DNA of 64,000 nucleotides from Siphonodentalium dalli (GCA_032622095.1 CP136063.1:8659814-8723813), one strand, 5' to 3'. Positions 1 to 11,582 are shown, numbered from the stretch's first letter. Notes: generated from the sequence alone by a model not told the origin. Numbers and translations: made by a program.

Positions 1-149
1 TTGAACAAAACGTTGATAAATAACAGGTTTTGGGCAATTTTATACTATAGTTGACTGTGGTTAGCATTATTTTTGGGCAATTAATCGATTCTGATAACTG
101 AAGCGGCATTTCAAAAATTGTTGTTGTTTTTGTTGGAATCTGATGATAT

Positions 150-181
150 GGGGACCGTCGAATCGGATTGAGTACCTTTAA
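150..181. repeat. MITE terminal fragment
   Basis: The stretch ending in GGATTGAGTACCTTTAAG matches the right terminus of the inverted-repeat element at 27707-28165. Only this end is visible before the minisatellite begins. Bases 1-149 hold nothing else I recognise. Confidence 0.5.
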
Positions 182-441
182 GCTGACATTTGATTTTCTT
201 TTGCCAGGTAAGCTGACATTGGGGTTTCTTTTGCCAGGTAAGCTGACATTGGGGTTTCTGTCGCCAGATAACCTGACATTGGGGTTTCTGTCGCCAGGCT
301 TCAGCTGACATTTGGTTTTCTTTTGCCAGGTAAGCGGACATTGGGGTTTCTTTTTCCAGGTAAGCTGACATTGGGGTTTCTTTTGCCAGGTAAGCTGACA
401 TTGGGGTTTCTGTCGCCAGGCTTCAGCTGACATTTGGTTTC
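180..441 (+). repeat. 30-bp minisatellite, about nine units
   Basis: Units of about 30 bp run head to tail, each with a GTAAGCTGACATTGGGG core followed by a T-rich stretch and ending in GCCAG. Two units carry a GGCTTCAGCTGACATTTGG variant spaced about 125 bp apart, suggesting a higher-order period of four units. Read on the plus strand each unit looks like a tiny intron: a GTAAG donor, a CTGAC branch-like motif, a pyrimidine tract and a CCAG acceptor. A unit this short is unlikely to be spliced, so the resemblance may be chance. Confidence 0.9.
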
Positions 442-617
442 AATTCGGACAGTGGATCTTTAATAAACAATATATCGCCATGCAGTGCTTTTCTGATGTA
501 CACAGTACAACGTAATTCAAAATACAAGACAGAACTCTGCCATGTGGTTTGAACACAATATTTTGTCTTAACCCTTTCGACAGGAGCTGCGCTGATGCAG
601 CATTACAGATTCCATGC

Positions 618-808
618 CAGTGCATTCTCTAATATATGCGAGACTCGCATATATAGAGAGCCTCGCACTATAAGAGAAGGGAGCCTCGCAATATAAGATA
701 ATGTACTGGCTTACAACGTCAAGGTATATATTGTTAGGCCAATGTATTCTCTTATATACGCGAGGATCCCTACAGGAGACTCGCGTATATAAGAGAAGGC
801 ATTGACAC
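618..808. repeat. Palindromic small elements, two neighbouring copies
   Basis: Positions 738-764 and 780-805 are inverted copies of a CTCTTATATACGCGAG-type arm around a short GC-rich loop, with ATGCATT-like outer ends. A more degenerate version lies at 618-710. The same arm design recurs as the 72-bp hairpin inside each 4.09-kb unit (13125-13196, 17216-17287, 21308-21379), including the following CACAGGG. This is likely a dispersed non-autonomous foldback element. Confidence 0.75.
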
Positions 809-849
809 AGGGTTTTCGCAAAAGTTCAAAAAGCTCCATGAAGTCATGG

Positions 850-1192
850 CACAGACAAGCCGCAGTTTAGTGTGCCTGTCATGTGCAGAATGAGGTCCAC
901 AGAGGGTGAATTTAGAGACGCTATGCCCCATAGCGGACTAGCATCACTAAATTCACCCACTGGGGACCTCATTTTGCTTAGGTGTCGTCTTCTCTGGAAA
1001 GTTTCTTTATTAACAAATTTATATAGCAACTTTTTCACATAGTTCTATTTCTTTTTTAGTTTAGTTTCTCTATATCCCCACTTTGGCAGACGACACGTTG
1101 CATAACCGAGGTTCCCAATGGGTATACACTAAATTCACCCTCTGGGGACCTCATTCTACAAATGATAGGCACACTATAATCAGGCTTGGTTC
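850..1192. repeat. Foldback repeat with ~65-bp inverted arms
   Basis: Positions 850-915 and 1127-1192 are inverted copies; both contain TGAGGTCC, CAGAGGGTGAATTTAG and TAGTGTGCCT on opposite strands. A third partial copy of the inner arm lies at 948-975. No coding potential is seen. The DNA between this element and 1565 is unassigned. Confidence 0.75.
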
Positions 1193-1564
1193 CAGAGCGC
1201 GTATGTGGATGATAAAGACAGACAAGATGATAACGTTGCTTGCTTGTATTAGCTTTGAATTGACATGACAGTGTGTTTTGTTAATTATTTAGTCAGATTC
1301 AGGAACATAGGGCGCATACGTTTCAATTGGTTGAAAAGTTCATTGATAAATATGCAACGATCCCACACCCAATGTCAAACAAGTGACGAACTCCTTGACG
1401 TTTGACGCGTTATCATGTCGACGGGCTGCCAAACTATTATTTTCTCGGTTCTCTTATACGACATTTCACTTGTTTTTGGCTGGTATGTGTCTTTTCTTTG
1501 TTAATTGTTCGAATTTATATTGAAATAAAAGTCTGCATAGTATACGATCTATACATGTATGATA

Positions 1565-1702
1565 GAGCATGCGGAATAATAATCAGGCCAAAACGCCGAG
1601 AGCTTTCCGATGAATGGAAACAAGCCATATTTTCGACTAAATCCTGAAAAATTACCCATAATTCTGCTGTGGTTAAGTGGTCAATTACTTTGGGCATTAC
1701 TG
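1565..1702. mobile_element. Degenerate copy of the 3754-3892 MITE
   Basis: About 110 bp are clearly alignable by eye to the MITE at 3754-3892, including the shared ATTTTCGACTAAATCCTG and ATTACCCATAATTCTGCTG blocks. The right end keeps GGGCATTACTG followed by TA. The left end is eroded, so its start is approximate. Confidence 0.7.
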
Positions 1703-2053
1703 TATTTAAAAAAAATCCTGACGAGACTCGTTATCAATAATTTCCAATAATGTTTCATTTACCACGTATTATTAAAACAACTAAATGGTTGAGAAGATCC
1801 ATGGCTTCTGATTATTGGAAAATAATTATTCATAATTCATTCAAGGTTTCATGAATGCAACTGAGACATAATTCAACATATGGTATCTGTTATATTATGC
1901 ATTGTATTCCTGTAATAAAATCTTCAAGAGTGACCCAGCCATTGTTCACAACTAAAATCGATAGCAATTAACGCGGTCATAAAAGTTACACTGCATCAAT
2001 GAGACAACTCGAAGATACATCCGCGAATACATACATCGTGCACAAAGTTTAAC

Positions 2054-2598
2054 CGGTATTTACAGAGATTACATGCATGTGTGTATCCACCCTAACCGGT
2101 ACGCACATAGCGATTATGTATTTTTGTCCGAGACCGTCGATTTGACGAGTGTCTTCTGGGCCACAAATAATTTCGAGCAATAACAAATTTCAAAAATCGA
2201 TATCTGCTCCTCGACTCGAATCAAATATTTTTTACACCTGAAGCCAAAGAAATAGTAATTTGGGAGCGTTATTTCGGATTATGCATCTTTAATTTACGAG
2301 AAATGATTTATCATAGTATGATCGTTTCAGCGAGCCGTCTATACACGGATACACTTAAATAAAAAACCCTTTGCAAATCTCTACCATAACACACCAGTCA
2401 TACATCTGTTATCGCGTGACTCTTTGCATTTGGGGAGAATGAAGGACCTGAATGGTTTGAGGTCGATTATATTCGATTTTTCTGGTCTGGTGATTTACAA
2501 GGAGCCGTCTGCACTGTCAACTTATCGAGCTTTATACAGTACTCGACACCTTCTAAGGGTGGCCGGATACACACATGCATGTAATCTCTGTAAATATC
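2054..2598. repeat. Inverted repeat pair, possible MITE
   Basis: The ~35-bp arms at 2054-2087 and 2565-2598 are inverted copies around ACACATGCATGTAATCTC. The intervening DNA includes a TCCTCGACTCGAATCAA stretch near 2210 related to the interior of the 27.7-28.2 kb MITE. No coding capacity is evident. Neighbouring 1705-2053 shows nothing I can assign. Confidence 0.5.
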
Positions 2599-2835
2599 GT
2601 GTATTTTGGCGTTTTACGTGGATCATACAGCCTGTGTAATATGTGTCCGCTGCCAATCATTGTGCTTGTGTCTGACCACAGTGAGTCAAGCTCTGAACGT
2701 GCAGAGCCGATGACTCGGATGGAGTATCAGGCCGCTTAAAATATTTTTTCGCGCGAAAACCCAAATGGTGCATGGACGTTCTGTTTAAATCATTGTCAGT
2801 CTTCTCTTGATTTTTGTACCAGTGATGGCCTCAAG

Positions 2836-2990
2836 ACCCCCCCCCCCCCCCACCCGTGGGCTATGATCCCCGACATGGGGGCTATATTATCCCGGAAGCT
2901 ACCGGACTGACCATTGCATATTTCCTCGACGCGGGGGGGGGGGGGGGTGTAGCATCCTGAGTCCTGACCCCCCCCCCCCTGAAGCCACTC
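2836..2990. repeat. Cluster of long C- and G-homopolymer tracts
   Basis: A C-run near 2838, a G-run near 2934 and a second C-run near 2969 lie within 150 bp, with ATCCTGA next to the last two. The same G-run / ATCCTGA / C-run arrangement occurs at the head of the ~290-bp sub-repeats near 12010. The opposed runs could pair into a hairpin or slip during replication and sequencing. Confidence 0.7.
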
Positions 2991-2999
2991 CTTATTTAT

Positions 3000-3753
3000 A
3001 AATATTGTAGTTGACAGTCATGTCTGTCGTGTCTTGTTGCTATGAGTGATTAATCTAATATGCAGCAATTTATACTAATCATATAATTATGAACATTTTA
3101 TTACAGCTTTAAATTTGAAGGTACAGAAGGTGGTGTTGCTGTTTGTCTTCAATCGGGAAAAGGGTTAGACATTATATTGAACATTCTTGCCCAGATTATT
3201 CCGGTTGATACATTCAACTAAATCCCTTTTAGTTATTCGAAGCTGGACGAGATCAAATCGGGAGTCAGTGTGTTGCACATTAAACACTCGTGTGTCTCAA
3301 TCGTCCTAAAAGATCTTCAGATTCTGCAAATTTTATTTTTGTTATGGATGACCTGTTTCCAAGAAATGACGAAAAAAAATCAAGCATGAAATCGACGGAA
3401 TCCACTTTTCAAATTGAATAAAAACTCGCGAAAAAAAGCAACAGATATCGGACATGATTTACTCATTTCGGCATCCATTAAAGAAGACATGTTTGTGACT
3501 GGCCTGAAATTTCTTGATAGTATATATAGTCCGTTTGAAATGGCTTATAACTACTCACTGGTGTCGTCTGCTGAAATGAACCGTTCGCGCCCATGTATAA
3601 TTAATGATGTCAATGATTGGTGTGACAATGTAAAATACATGGAATATGTGGATTTTACATGCAAGTGCGCTGAGTATCAACCATTATCCCAATATGCTAA
3701 ATACTTCCGAACAACACTTCGACAGTCGATGAGATTTGGGTCACTAGTATATA
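3000..3753. other. Unassigned; one open stretch without support
   Basis: An open stretch on the plus strand at 3414-3767 (118 codons, first codon TTG) has no recognisable motif and runs into the MITE at 3754. I do not call a gene here. Confidence 0.4.
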
Positions 3754-3892
3754 CAGTAATGCCCTAAATAATCGACGTCTTCTCACTGAGAGCTTTTCGA
3801 TTAATGGCATCAAGCCATATTTTCGACTAAATCCTGAAAAATTACCCATAATTCTGCTGTGGTTAAGGAGTTGATTATTTAGGGCATTACTG
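3754..3892. mobile_element. Tc1/mariner-type MITE with TA target duplication
   Basis: The termini are CAGTAATGCCCTAAATAATC and its inverted copy, flanked on both sides by TA (3752-3753 and 3893-3894). The length (139 bp), CAGT start and TA duplication are as expected for a non-autonomous Tc1/mariner-like element. It has no coding capacity. A diverged relative sits at 1565-1702, so the family is dispersed. Confidence 0.8.
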
Positions 3893-4119
3893 TAGCCCAC
3901 ATGTCCCTCGAACAAGTTCGCTTTATTTGACTGGTGATTTTTGTTAGAAAAGAAAAATTTGATTCTGAGAATAACTTTTTAATCAAACTTTATAATATCT
4001 TTCAATTTAGTCCAGGAGATGTTGGTCGACCGTTGCACCCCCCCCCCAGGACTTAACTTCACCCAAATAATTTTCTTCCTTAAGGTCTCCTCTAATGTTT
4101 TTCACTTGTTAACAAGAAC

Positions 4120-5060
4120 AAAAAGTGGCCGCAGAGACTCCAGACAAGATGCCGTCCATCATGGCGGCCATTTTTTTAAATGCACCAGGTCTCTTTGATC
4201 GCCGTTATAGTAAAGATAATGTCACATACCGTCTTGTTTTCCGTTCGATTCGTTATGCTAATATGCAACCCTTACAAATTAGCCAAAATCAAACACCAGA
4301 ATCCAATATGGCGGCCAAAATGGCCGACGAAATGTGAAAATATGCTATTTTTCTTACATGTTACCACATTTCGATTGTCTCTGTTGGAAAATGTTAGAAT
4401 TTTTGCGTCATGTTATACATTTATCACATAGAGTAGTCATTGGCGAACACATGGGGACCATAACATGCATTCATTGCGGGATATTTTTGTCCGATATCAC
4501 GTTTTCCCAAATGCCGGTATCATAGGTCAAAGCCGAATCTCCGTTAATAACGCGATGTTATGTTTCGAATCAATGAATGTCATTGATATTATAACAACAC
4601 CCATGCATATATATGTGCAGGAGATACTCAAGCCAGGATTCCTCTTATACCTGAGTTGAGGAATATTTACCCAAATCCAAGATGGCGGCCAAAATGGCCA
4701 CCAGAAATAAGAAATCGCAGAAAATCCCCGATTTTAACATCAGTGAACATTATTGTCACGAAAACTCCACACCTGCTTACTACTGTGAGTTGTGAACACT
4801 TAGGCGAGGAACTTTCCTTGTACCATATTCAAATAAAAGTCCCCCAAATCCAAAATGGCGCCCACAATGGCGGACAGATTTTGAAAAATCACCGAAATTC
4901 CCTCATATTCACATCATTGGGCATTATTGTCGAGACAACTCCACCCATGCTTACAATTGAGTTGGAAATACTGAGGTGAGGTAATTACATTACATCTCAT
5001 GCAAGAAATTGTTTTCCAAATCGAAGATGGCGGCCAAAATGGCGACCGAAATTTGAAAAC
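4120..5060 (+). repeat. Degenerate ~172-bp tandem repeat with ATGGCGGCC motifs
   Basis: Successive CCAAATCCAAGATGGCGGCC-like blocks begin near 4304, 4673, 4845 and 5017, the last three 172 bp apart. Each is followed by AAAATGGC and an AT-rich stretch ending in CAACTCCACCC or similar. Inverted counterparts lie in the other arm (about 8020-8760). The 10.6-11.4 kb region carries a related repeat. Confidence 0.7.
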
Positions 5061-6239
5061 AAGTCTACATTCCTTTACTTTCTTATGATGGGCCTTATTG
5101 TTTCGCGATTTCTATCCACCATTACATGTTGATATAGAATATTAACATGAAGTATTCATTCGGGTTTGGCAATTGATACTAATAGCCAATATCGCTGCTA
5201 AATTGGCGGCTAGAAATTGAAAAGAAATCGATAATTTCACATATTAATTTCAACTTTTTGTCATAATATCGGTATGCATGGACGAAACTGTACATAAACC
5301 GTCTACTAGTTCAACTTAAAGTTATCAAAACGCATAACATAGCTCGTATCCTTCTGGAAAGATGAAAAACCACCATTAATATCGCGATGTGGCATTTCGA
5401 AATCCAGTCTCCACTTAGCGCCGATAATGGCCGTAAGCGTAGGTTCGCCGAATAGTTAAATCAGAACAATTACCTGATAACAGATTCTGATTTGCCACGT
5501 CACGTCCATAATTATCTGGACCAGCTTCCATTTCTTTGTCTGATAAATCTAGGTCGCTCACACCGACAAAGTATTCACCACTTCCTGGGAGTAGGGTCCC
5601 TCTAATCATAACGTTTCAAACAATTCATTTTCCGGTGTCTAGCTTACGATTTTAAATATTTGCTAAATGTGATATTTGTCCGTCATCTTGAACTAGGAAG
5701 GCATATGGCCGATGAGTACAAGCTTACATAAGGTCATCTCTATGTATGTGTCTAATACCCCATGGGATAACGACATGTACACCTGGCGAACCAGTTAGCT
5801 AGTCACTTCTCAATAGATGGTTCGCCAACACACACTCAGCGAACGCATTGGCATATGTGGACAACTTCGACAGTGTTTCGAAGGTTGCTAGCTGTCTAAT
5901 TCCATTGGACATATGTCTATCGGCTAAGGAGAAGACCCTAGTGTACAGACTACCCACACTTATTGACCATTATCATTATCCGAAGCAAACTGTGTGACGC
6001 CCGCAGTTGTGTCGTCGAATATCTCCCAGCAGAGAAGAACAATGCTCGCGGTGCTAGTTTGTGGACATGCGCCATGATAGTGGGAATAAAATGGGCCACT
6101 GTATACACCACCCCTACACCTGGTGTATGTTTAATATATCGAATGTCTTGCGTGTCGGTTTTATTTGGTGTGGTAAGATTGTATTTCCACATCCGTTTCG
6201 AAGCATCTCTGATTCAACTGCGTACACTTTTGTCTGGAT

Positions 6240-6800
6240 AATACTATGATAGCCTCCCTCAAAACAGTCGGATGGACTAAATGATAATGTCTTTATAGCA
6301 TGAATGTATGCGTGTTTTGTTATCCTCGCTCGGGGTTAGTGTCAGTATGTGGGCGGTATTATTCAAGAAAATGTCAGGAACTGTGGTGCATTTATTTCAC
6401 TATGTATTTAAAGAACAATTTAAAGTCTCGATGGCAATGGCTGTGGACGTTGGGGAACGCGACCTTTATGATCATATAGCCTTATATATATAACTTTCGA
6501 ATATAGTAGTTAATGTCTCGTGCAGGAAAATGGTCGCAATGGTGATGTTACCAAGAAATAACTTGCTGTACCGTTTGTTGAACTGAATGCAAGAGCTCAT
6601 CAACGTAACATTCCTCTGGATGTTCTTCGCGTTGAACATTTCACCCTTTTGTTGATGGCATTTGTACTTTCTTGAACCATACCACCCAGCGTGAGTATGA
6701 CATATCAACCAACTATCAAAGACTATCAAAGACTACACCCAGTCTTGGTGGGTCTTATACAACAGTATCCAATGGCATACTCCTGGTCCAGTTGTTTAAG
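6240..6800. other. Unpaired centre of the foldback element
   Basis: This segment has no inverted partner. On the plus strand, 6562-6675 encodes 37 codons beginning LAVPFVELNARAHQRNIPL, between two stops, with a composition more protein-like than its surroundings. It could be a residue of a transposon protein, but I cannot name a family. Confidence 0.35.
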
Positions 6801-8989
6801 AACGGCTTCCAAACGGATGGGAACATACAATCTTAGCAGACAAAGAAAGCAAAGCCACACATGAGATCCTGTCTGAATCTAAAACATAACAAAAATAAGG
6901 GGCGGTGCAGTCATGGTCCAATTTCATTTCCACTATCATGACACATACCCACAAACTAGCACCGTGTGTATTGTTATCATCTGCTTGGAGCTGTTCGGTG
7001 AGACGATTGCTGGACGCCAACAAGCTTGTTCTTATGATCATGTTCAAGGAGTTTAGGTATATTATGCATTATGGTCTTCTACGCCTTAGCAGAAATGCAT
7101 CCGTCAACTGTCGGCTTTCAATATTCGAAGCCATATACAGAAGTTGTCCGGGTACGTCAGTGCATTAGATGAGTATGTGAATTGATGAACCATATATTGA
7201 GAAGTGGCTGTTTGGGAAGATCACCAGGTGTGAACGTTCTTATCCGCATTAGGCCACCAAAGCTGACAATACGCAGATAGATAGGTCCTTCTGAAAGCTA
7301 GTAGGCGCATCGACCGAATAAATTTATAGTGTATCGCACAAGATGACGCATATACCCCATATATAGCATCTGAATTATACCGTGAGCTATACCACGAATG
7401 AAGCTCGCTAAGAATTCCAAGCTTTCGAAACAAACACGTGAGCTGGACACCGGCATATGTATTGTTTGAAACATTCCGATTTGTGGCACCCTCCTACAAA
7501 GAAGAGTAGTGAACTGTTGTCGTGAGTGAGATAGATTAATCTGACGAAGAGACGGAAACGAGTCTAGATAATGTTGAATGTGGCAATTCAGAATAAGCTC
7601 AGGTACTGTTGTAAGTCTTGGAAGTCATAATAAGACTATTCGGCGCACCTATATACGGTTACGGCCAGTATGAGCCCTTAGTGGAGAATGGATTTTGAAA
7701 TGCCACATCGCGATCGTGAGTTTTCGTTCTTCCAAAAGGCTACGACTTACATTGTAACTAATAGATGGCTTATATTATGTAACGTTTCGTTTATACAAAT
7801 CAATATTATGACATAAAGTTGAAATTAGTATGTGATAATATCGGCTTCTTTTCAATTTATGCCCGTCAGTTTGGCCGCCATATTGACTGTGGGTATCACT
7901 TGCCAAACCCTAATGAATACTTCATACATATCAGCATGTAACGGTGGTTAGAAATCGCGAAACAATAACGCCCATCCTAAGAAAGTAAATTAATGTAGGC
8001 GTGTTTTCAAATTTCGGTCGCCATTTTGGCCGCCATCTTCGATTTGGAAAACCACTTCTTGCATGAGATGAAAGGTAATTACCTCACCTCATTATTTCCA
8101 ACTCAACTGTATGGGTGGAGTTGTCTCGACAATAATGCCCAATGATGTGAATATGAGGGAATTTCGGTGATTTTCAAAATCTGTCCGCCATTGTGGGCGC
8201 CATTTTGGATTTGGGGAACTTTTATTCGGATATGGTACAAGGAAAGTTCTTCGCCTAAGTGTTCCCAACTTACAGTAGTAAGCAGGTGTGGAGTTGTCAT
8301 GACAATAATGCTCACTGTTGTTAAAATCCGCGATTTTCGGCGATTTTTTATTTCTGGTGGCCATTTTGGCCGCCATCTTAGATTTGGGTAAATATTCCTT
8401 AACTCGTGTATAAGAGGAATCCTAGCTCGAGTATCTCCTGAAAATATATATGAATGGGTGTTGTTATAATAGCAATGACATTCATTGATTCGAAACATAA
8501 CATCGCGTTATTAACGGATATTCGGCTTTGACCTATGATACCGGCATTTGGGAAAACGTGATATCGGACAAAAATATCCCGCAATGAATGCATGTTATGG
8601 TCCCCATGTGTTTGCCGATGACTCCTCTGTATGATAAATGTATAACATGACCCAAAAATTATAAAATTTTCCAACAGAGACAAACGAAAGGTGGTAACAT
8701 GTCAGAAAAATAGCATATTTTCACATTTCGGCGGCCATCTTGGCCGCCATATTGGATTCTGGTGTCGGATTTTTGGCTAATTTGTAAGGGTTTTATATTA
8801 GCATAACGAATCGATCGGAAAACAAGACAGTATGCGACAGTATGCAGAGGTTAACCAATATCTCCTGGACTAATTGTCTATGGTGCTAACACACCTAGTT
8901 CTATTTTTATCATGTCACCTGGTTGGATTGACCAATGAGGACTCTCCGTTGGTAGAAGCATATCAGGAGACATGGGGTCGTCATCTTTG

Positions 8990-9026
8990 TAGCCCGTCCC
9001 ATATGGAATCCATATGGGACGGGCTA
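8990..9026. repeat. Perfect GC-rich hairpin
   Basis: Two 17-bp arms (TAGCCCGTCCCATATGG and its complement) are separated by a 3-nt loop. No T-run or gene end lies next to it, so a terminator role is not suggested. Confidence 0.9.
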
Positions 9027-9877
9027 TGTTCCCATATGGGGTCGATGTCCGCCATTTTGTTTTTTATGGAACTCTGCCGCCTCGGGTATATTTTCGGTGT
9101 ATTTTGGCGCCAAGAAAAGGGATATATGTCGGAAATCAAGTACTGTTAATTTAAACACATAGCACCATATACCAAAACCTGCATGTGATATATTTGAGAA
9201 ATTCTAAACACTCACAAATTAACTATCAAACTCAAGTTTGTTGTCCTGCTTCTGGTGATTAGCCATTGACTCAATGCGTTGACGTTCAACGCCCATGACG
9301 CGTCACTGTGACGTTACATAAGTTAATAGCCATAGACAACAAATTTACTTACTAGCAGGTAATGAACTTCGTAATATGATCGCACGTGACACGTAATGGA
9401 GCAACCACAAATGTTATCATCAACTTCAATATTGCAATAATTATAGGATGTTGCGTACTACATGTACATGTACCTGTGCTATACCACTCGGTGAGATGTC
9501 CGTATCATCATATTAAAATACCAGGTTAGAACGTGGGTTGAGAATTTGAGATATTACATGTATAATCACCAATAGCCACGTTACTAGTACCTGATGTTGC
9601 CAAGGAACTTTGTGAACTATTAAAACCCAGCATTAAATCGCTGAATACTTCTGTCCCCACCCACCTACACGTAACTACCAACCCTGAGTTACAAGTTATT
9701 TATAAATTTCAGACAAAAAATATGATAAGGACTGGTTGATCTTGGCGTAGTCTGCTATATAATTATATATGCATGGGGCTTTGATGTACACGTATATACC
9801 GGTAATAACATTATCCCGATAATGTTCAGTCCAAACATATTTTACTAAAGTTCAAACATCCGAAAATAACAGCTGTG
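9027..9877. other. No feature recognised
   Basis: Both strands show only short open frames and AT-rich unique-looking sequence. A few short palindromes such as ACATGTACATGT occur, typical of the background here. Confidence 0.5.
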
Positions 9878-10013
9878 AACCTGGTGTGAATTGAACTGTG
9901 GTGGGGTCTCAAGCTTATCTACCCCTGCACGTCAGATCAAAATGCCATATATAGCATATGTAGCTTGAGGATGGATGTGATCCATCAAACCGCAGTGAAT
10001 TCAACCAGGCCCA
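9878..10013. repeat. Imperfect ~135-bp inverted repeat
   Basis: GAACCTGGTGTGAATTGAAC (9878) is mirrored by TGAATTCAACCAGGCC (ending 10011). Inside, CTCAAGCTTATC pairs with TAGCTTGAGGAT around a CATATATAGCATATG centre. It resembles a small foldback repeat. Confidence 0.55.
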
Positions 10014-10600
10014 CATGTCCTAGATGTCTGCAATCACGCTACCACAGTACAGGTTAAAATGTTTAACGAATTATTTTTTCATGAATGCAGAAATTTTCTC
10101 ATGAATAAAGTGGTAGGTACATGTACATGTAAATTATGTACTTGTATATATATATATATATCGGCTGAAGTTGAATTAGAATTTCCAATGGATGGAAGTG
10201 GAATGTCACTTTAATATTTGAGTTGGAAGTGTTCTGAATGTGAAGTGTCAATTTCATGAAATATGGATTGGTTCGTCTGAATGAATCGATATGTGTGAAC
10301 ATACCACACATAAAGTGTCCCTTTAATGAAATGTTGAAATGATGGAATAAACAACGAATTTGCAATTTCCTTTAATGAAGAAAACAATAATGAAATTGGT
10401 TTACATGTATGTCTACGGTAAGCTGGTGAAAATGTAAATTAACTGAATTAAATGAAATGCTGAAAGTGTCAATGACACTACCGGTATATACAATTTTGAA
10501 ATTGAAAAGGGAATAATATAATATGTTACATTCAACAGAGTGATTAGGAATGCGGAAAGTTGAAATGTCTGAGTTATTCTAGATTTATATCAACATGAAG
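10014..10600. other. AT-rich spacer with (TA)n microsatellite
   Basis: A short (TA)n run lies at 10145-10161. The remainder has repeated GAAATG/TGAAATG-type words but no coherent unit and no coding evidence. Confidence 0.5.
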
Positions 10601-11395
10601 ATATACCGGAATATAAAGTAAAATCCAAGATGGTTGCTGGCGGCTATGTTTGCAAATGAAATTCAAAAACATTTGATTGCTTCCATCTACATGTACTGTT
10701 AGTAGATCAATATCAAGATTAATATGAAGTTTGGAAATGATCGGCTGAGGAAAGTTGACTGTAGGGTGTGCCAAAGAATTTCCTCTTGCAAAGAGTGAAA
10801 TCCAAGATGAGTCAGATGACTGCATGTGGACATGTTTTATACCACAAAAGGACTCATTCAGATTTACATGCCAATGCTAAGTCATGACAAATTCCATAAT
10901 GATCAGACCAAAGCTATCACTTGTAGCCCATGCCAAAGGATTTAGTCATGCAATGAGTAAAGTAATGAGTAAAATCCAAGATGGCTGCCAATGACCCAAA
11001 AATGACTCGTCCCCATCTACATGCCAATATTAACATTCACACAAATTTCATGATGATCAGGCGAACATTTCGGCATATAGCCCGTGCTAATGGATTGAAT
11101 TTTGAAATCCAAGATGGCCACTGGCGGCCTTTTTTTGTTTTTTTTGTTTTTGTTTTTTTAATTTTTTGCAGAATGACCCCAAAATGACTCATTTCCCATC
11201 AACATGTCATCTAAATTTAGTAGCAAAGAATTTAGTCATACAAAGAGTAAAGTCCAAGATGGCTTCTGGCGGCCATGTTTTATGGCCGAATGACCCCAAA
11301 ATGACTCGTTCCCATCTACATGTCAATATTAACATCCACGACAAAATTCATGATGATCAGACGAAAATTCCGGCCAGTAGCCCATGTTCAACAAG
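10600..11395 (+). repeat. Degenerate ~130-180-bp tandem repeat
   Basis: The phrase AAATCCAAGATGG recurs near 10620, 10799, 10972, 11104 and 11251. It is followed in most units by AATGACCC-AAAATGACTC, CATCTACATG-CAATATTAACAT and CATGATGATCAG. Spacing varies, so the units have decayed. A poly-T insertion lies near 11130-11165. It is related in its core phrase to the repeat in the 4.0-8.9 kb foldback arms. Confidence 0.75.
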
Positions 11396-11582
11396 AGGTG
11401 TGCACTCGAGTGCTAGCATACACCCGCTGTGGCAAATTCAACCCGCATTATCCGTAAACTCAACCAAAAAGATTTTTAACTTTAAAGAAAAATTCGGACT
11501 AATAATATCGATATGGTGTCACAAGAAGCTTGTACAGAAAAAATTATTCAAATCGGTTCATATTTGTTAAAGTTATTAAGTC
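11396..11582 (+). repeat. Dispersed-repeat head next to the triplication
   Basis: It starts AACAAGAGGTGTGCACTCGA and ends with AAATCGGTTCATATTTGTTA and AGTTATTAAGTC. The latter phrases recur at 11702-11750 and 11810-11845 inside the first 4.09-kb unit. The head occurs only once, so the amplified unit seems to have started inside this repeat. Confidence 0.6.

Larger units (their letters stand above)
4004..8876. mobile_element. Giant foldback element (~4.9 kb)
   Basis: The left arm starts with TTTAGTCCAGGAGATGTTGG (~4010) and the right arm ends with the inverted form ACCAATATCTCCTGGACTAA (~8850-8873). The correspondence continues inward: 4300-4330 pairs with 8725-8755, 5390-5440 with 7650-7710, and 5950-6220 with 6815-7045. 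This leaves a ~560-bp unpaired centre (about 6240-6800). The arms differ by scattered substitutions and small indels, so the element is not new. The outer arm holds degenerate ~172-bp tandem units. No transposase was recognised and target duplications are not clear. Confidence 0.8.

Noticed and set aside
3414-3767. 118-codon open stretch as a gene
   Set aside because: It starts with TTG, has no recognisable motif and ends inside a MITE. In AT-rich repeat DNA this length can occur by chance.
8989-9026. Transcription terminator
   Set aside because: No T-run follows the hairpin and no gene ends nearby.
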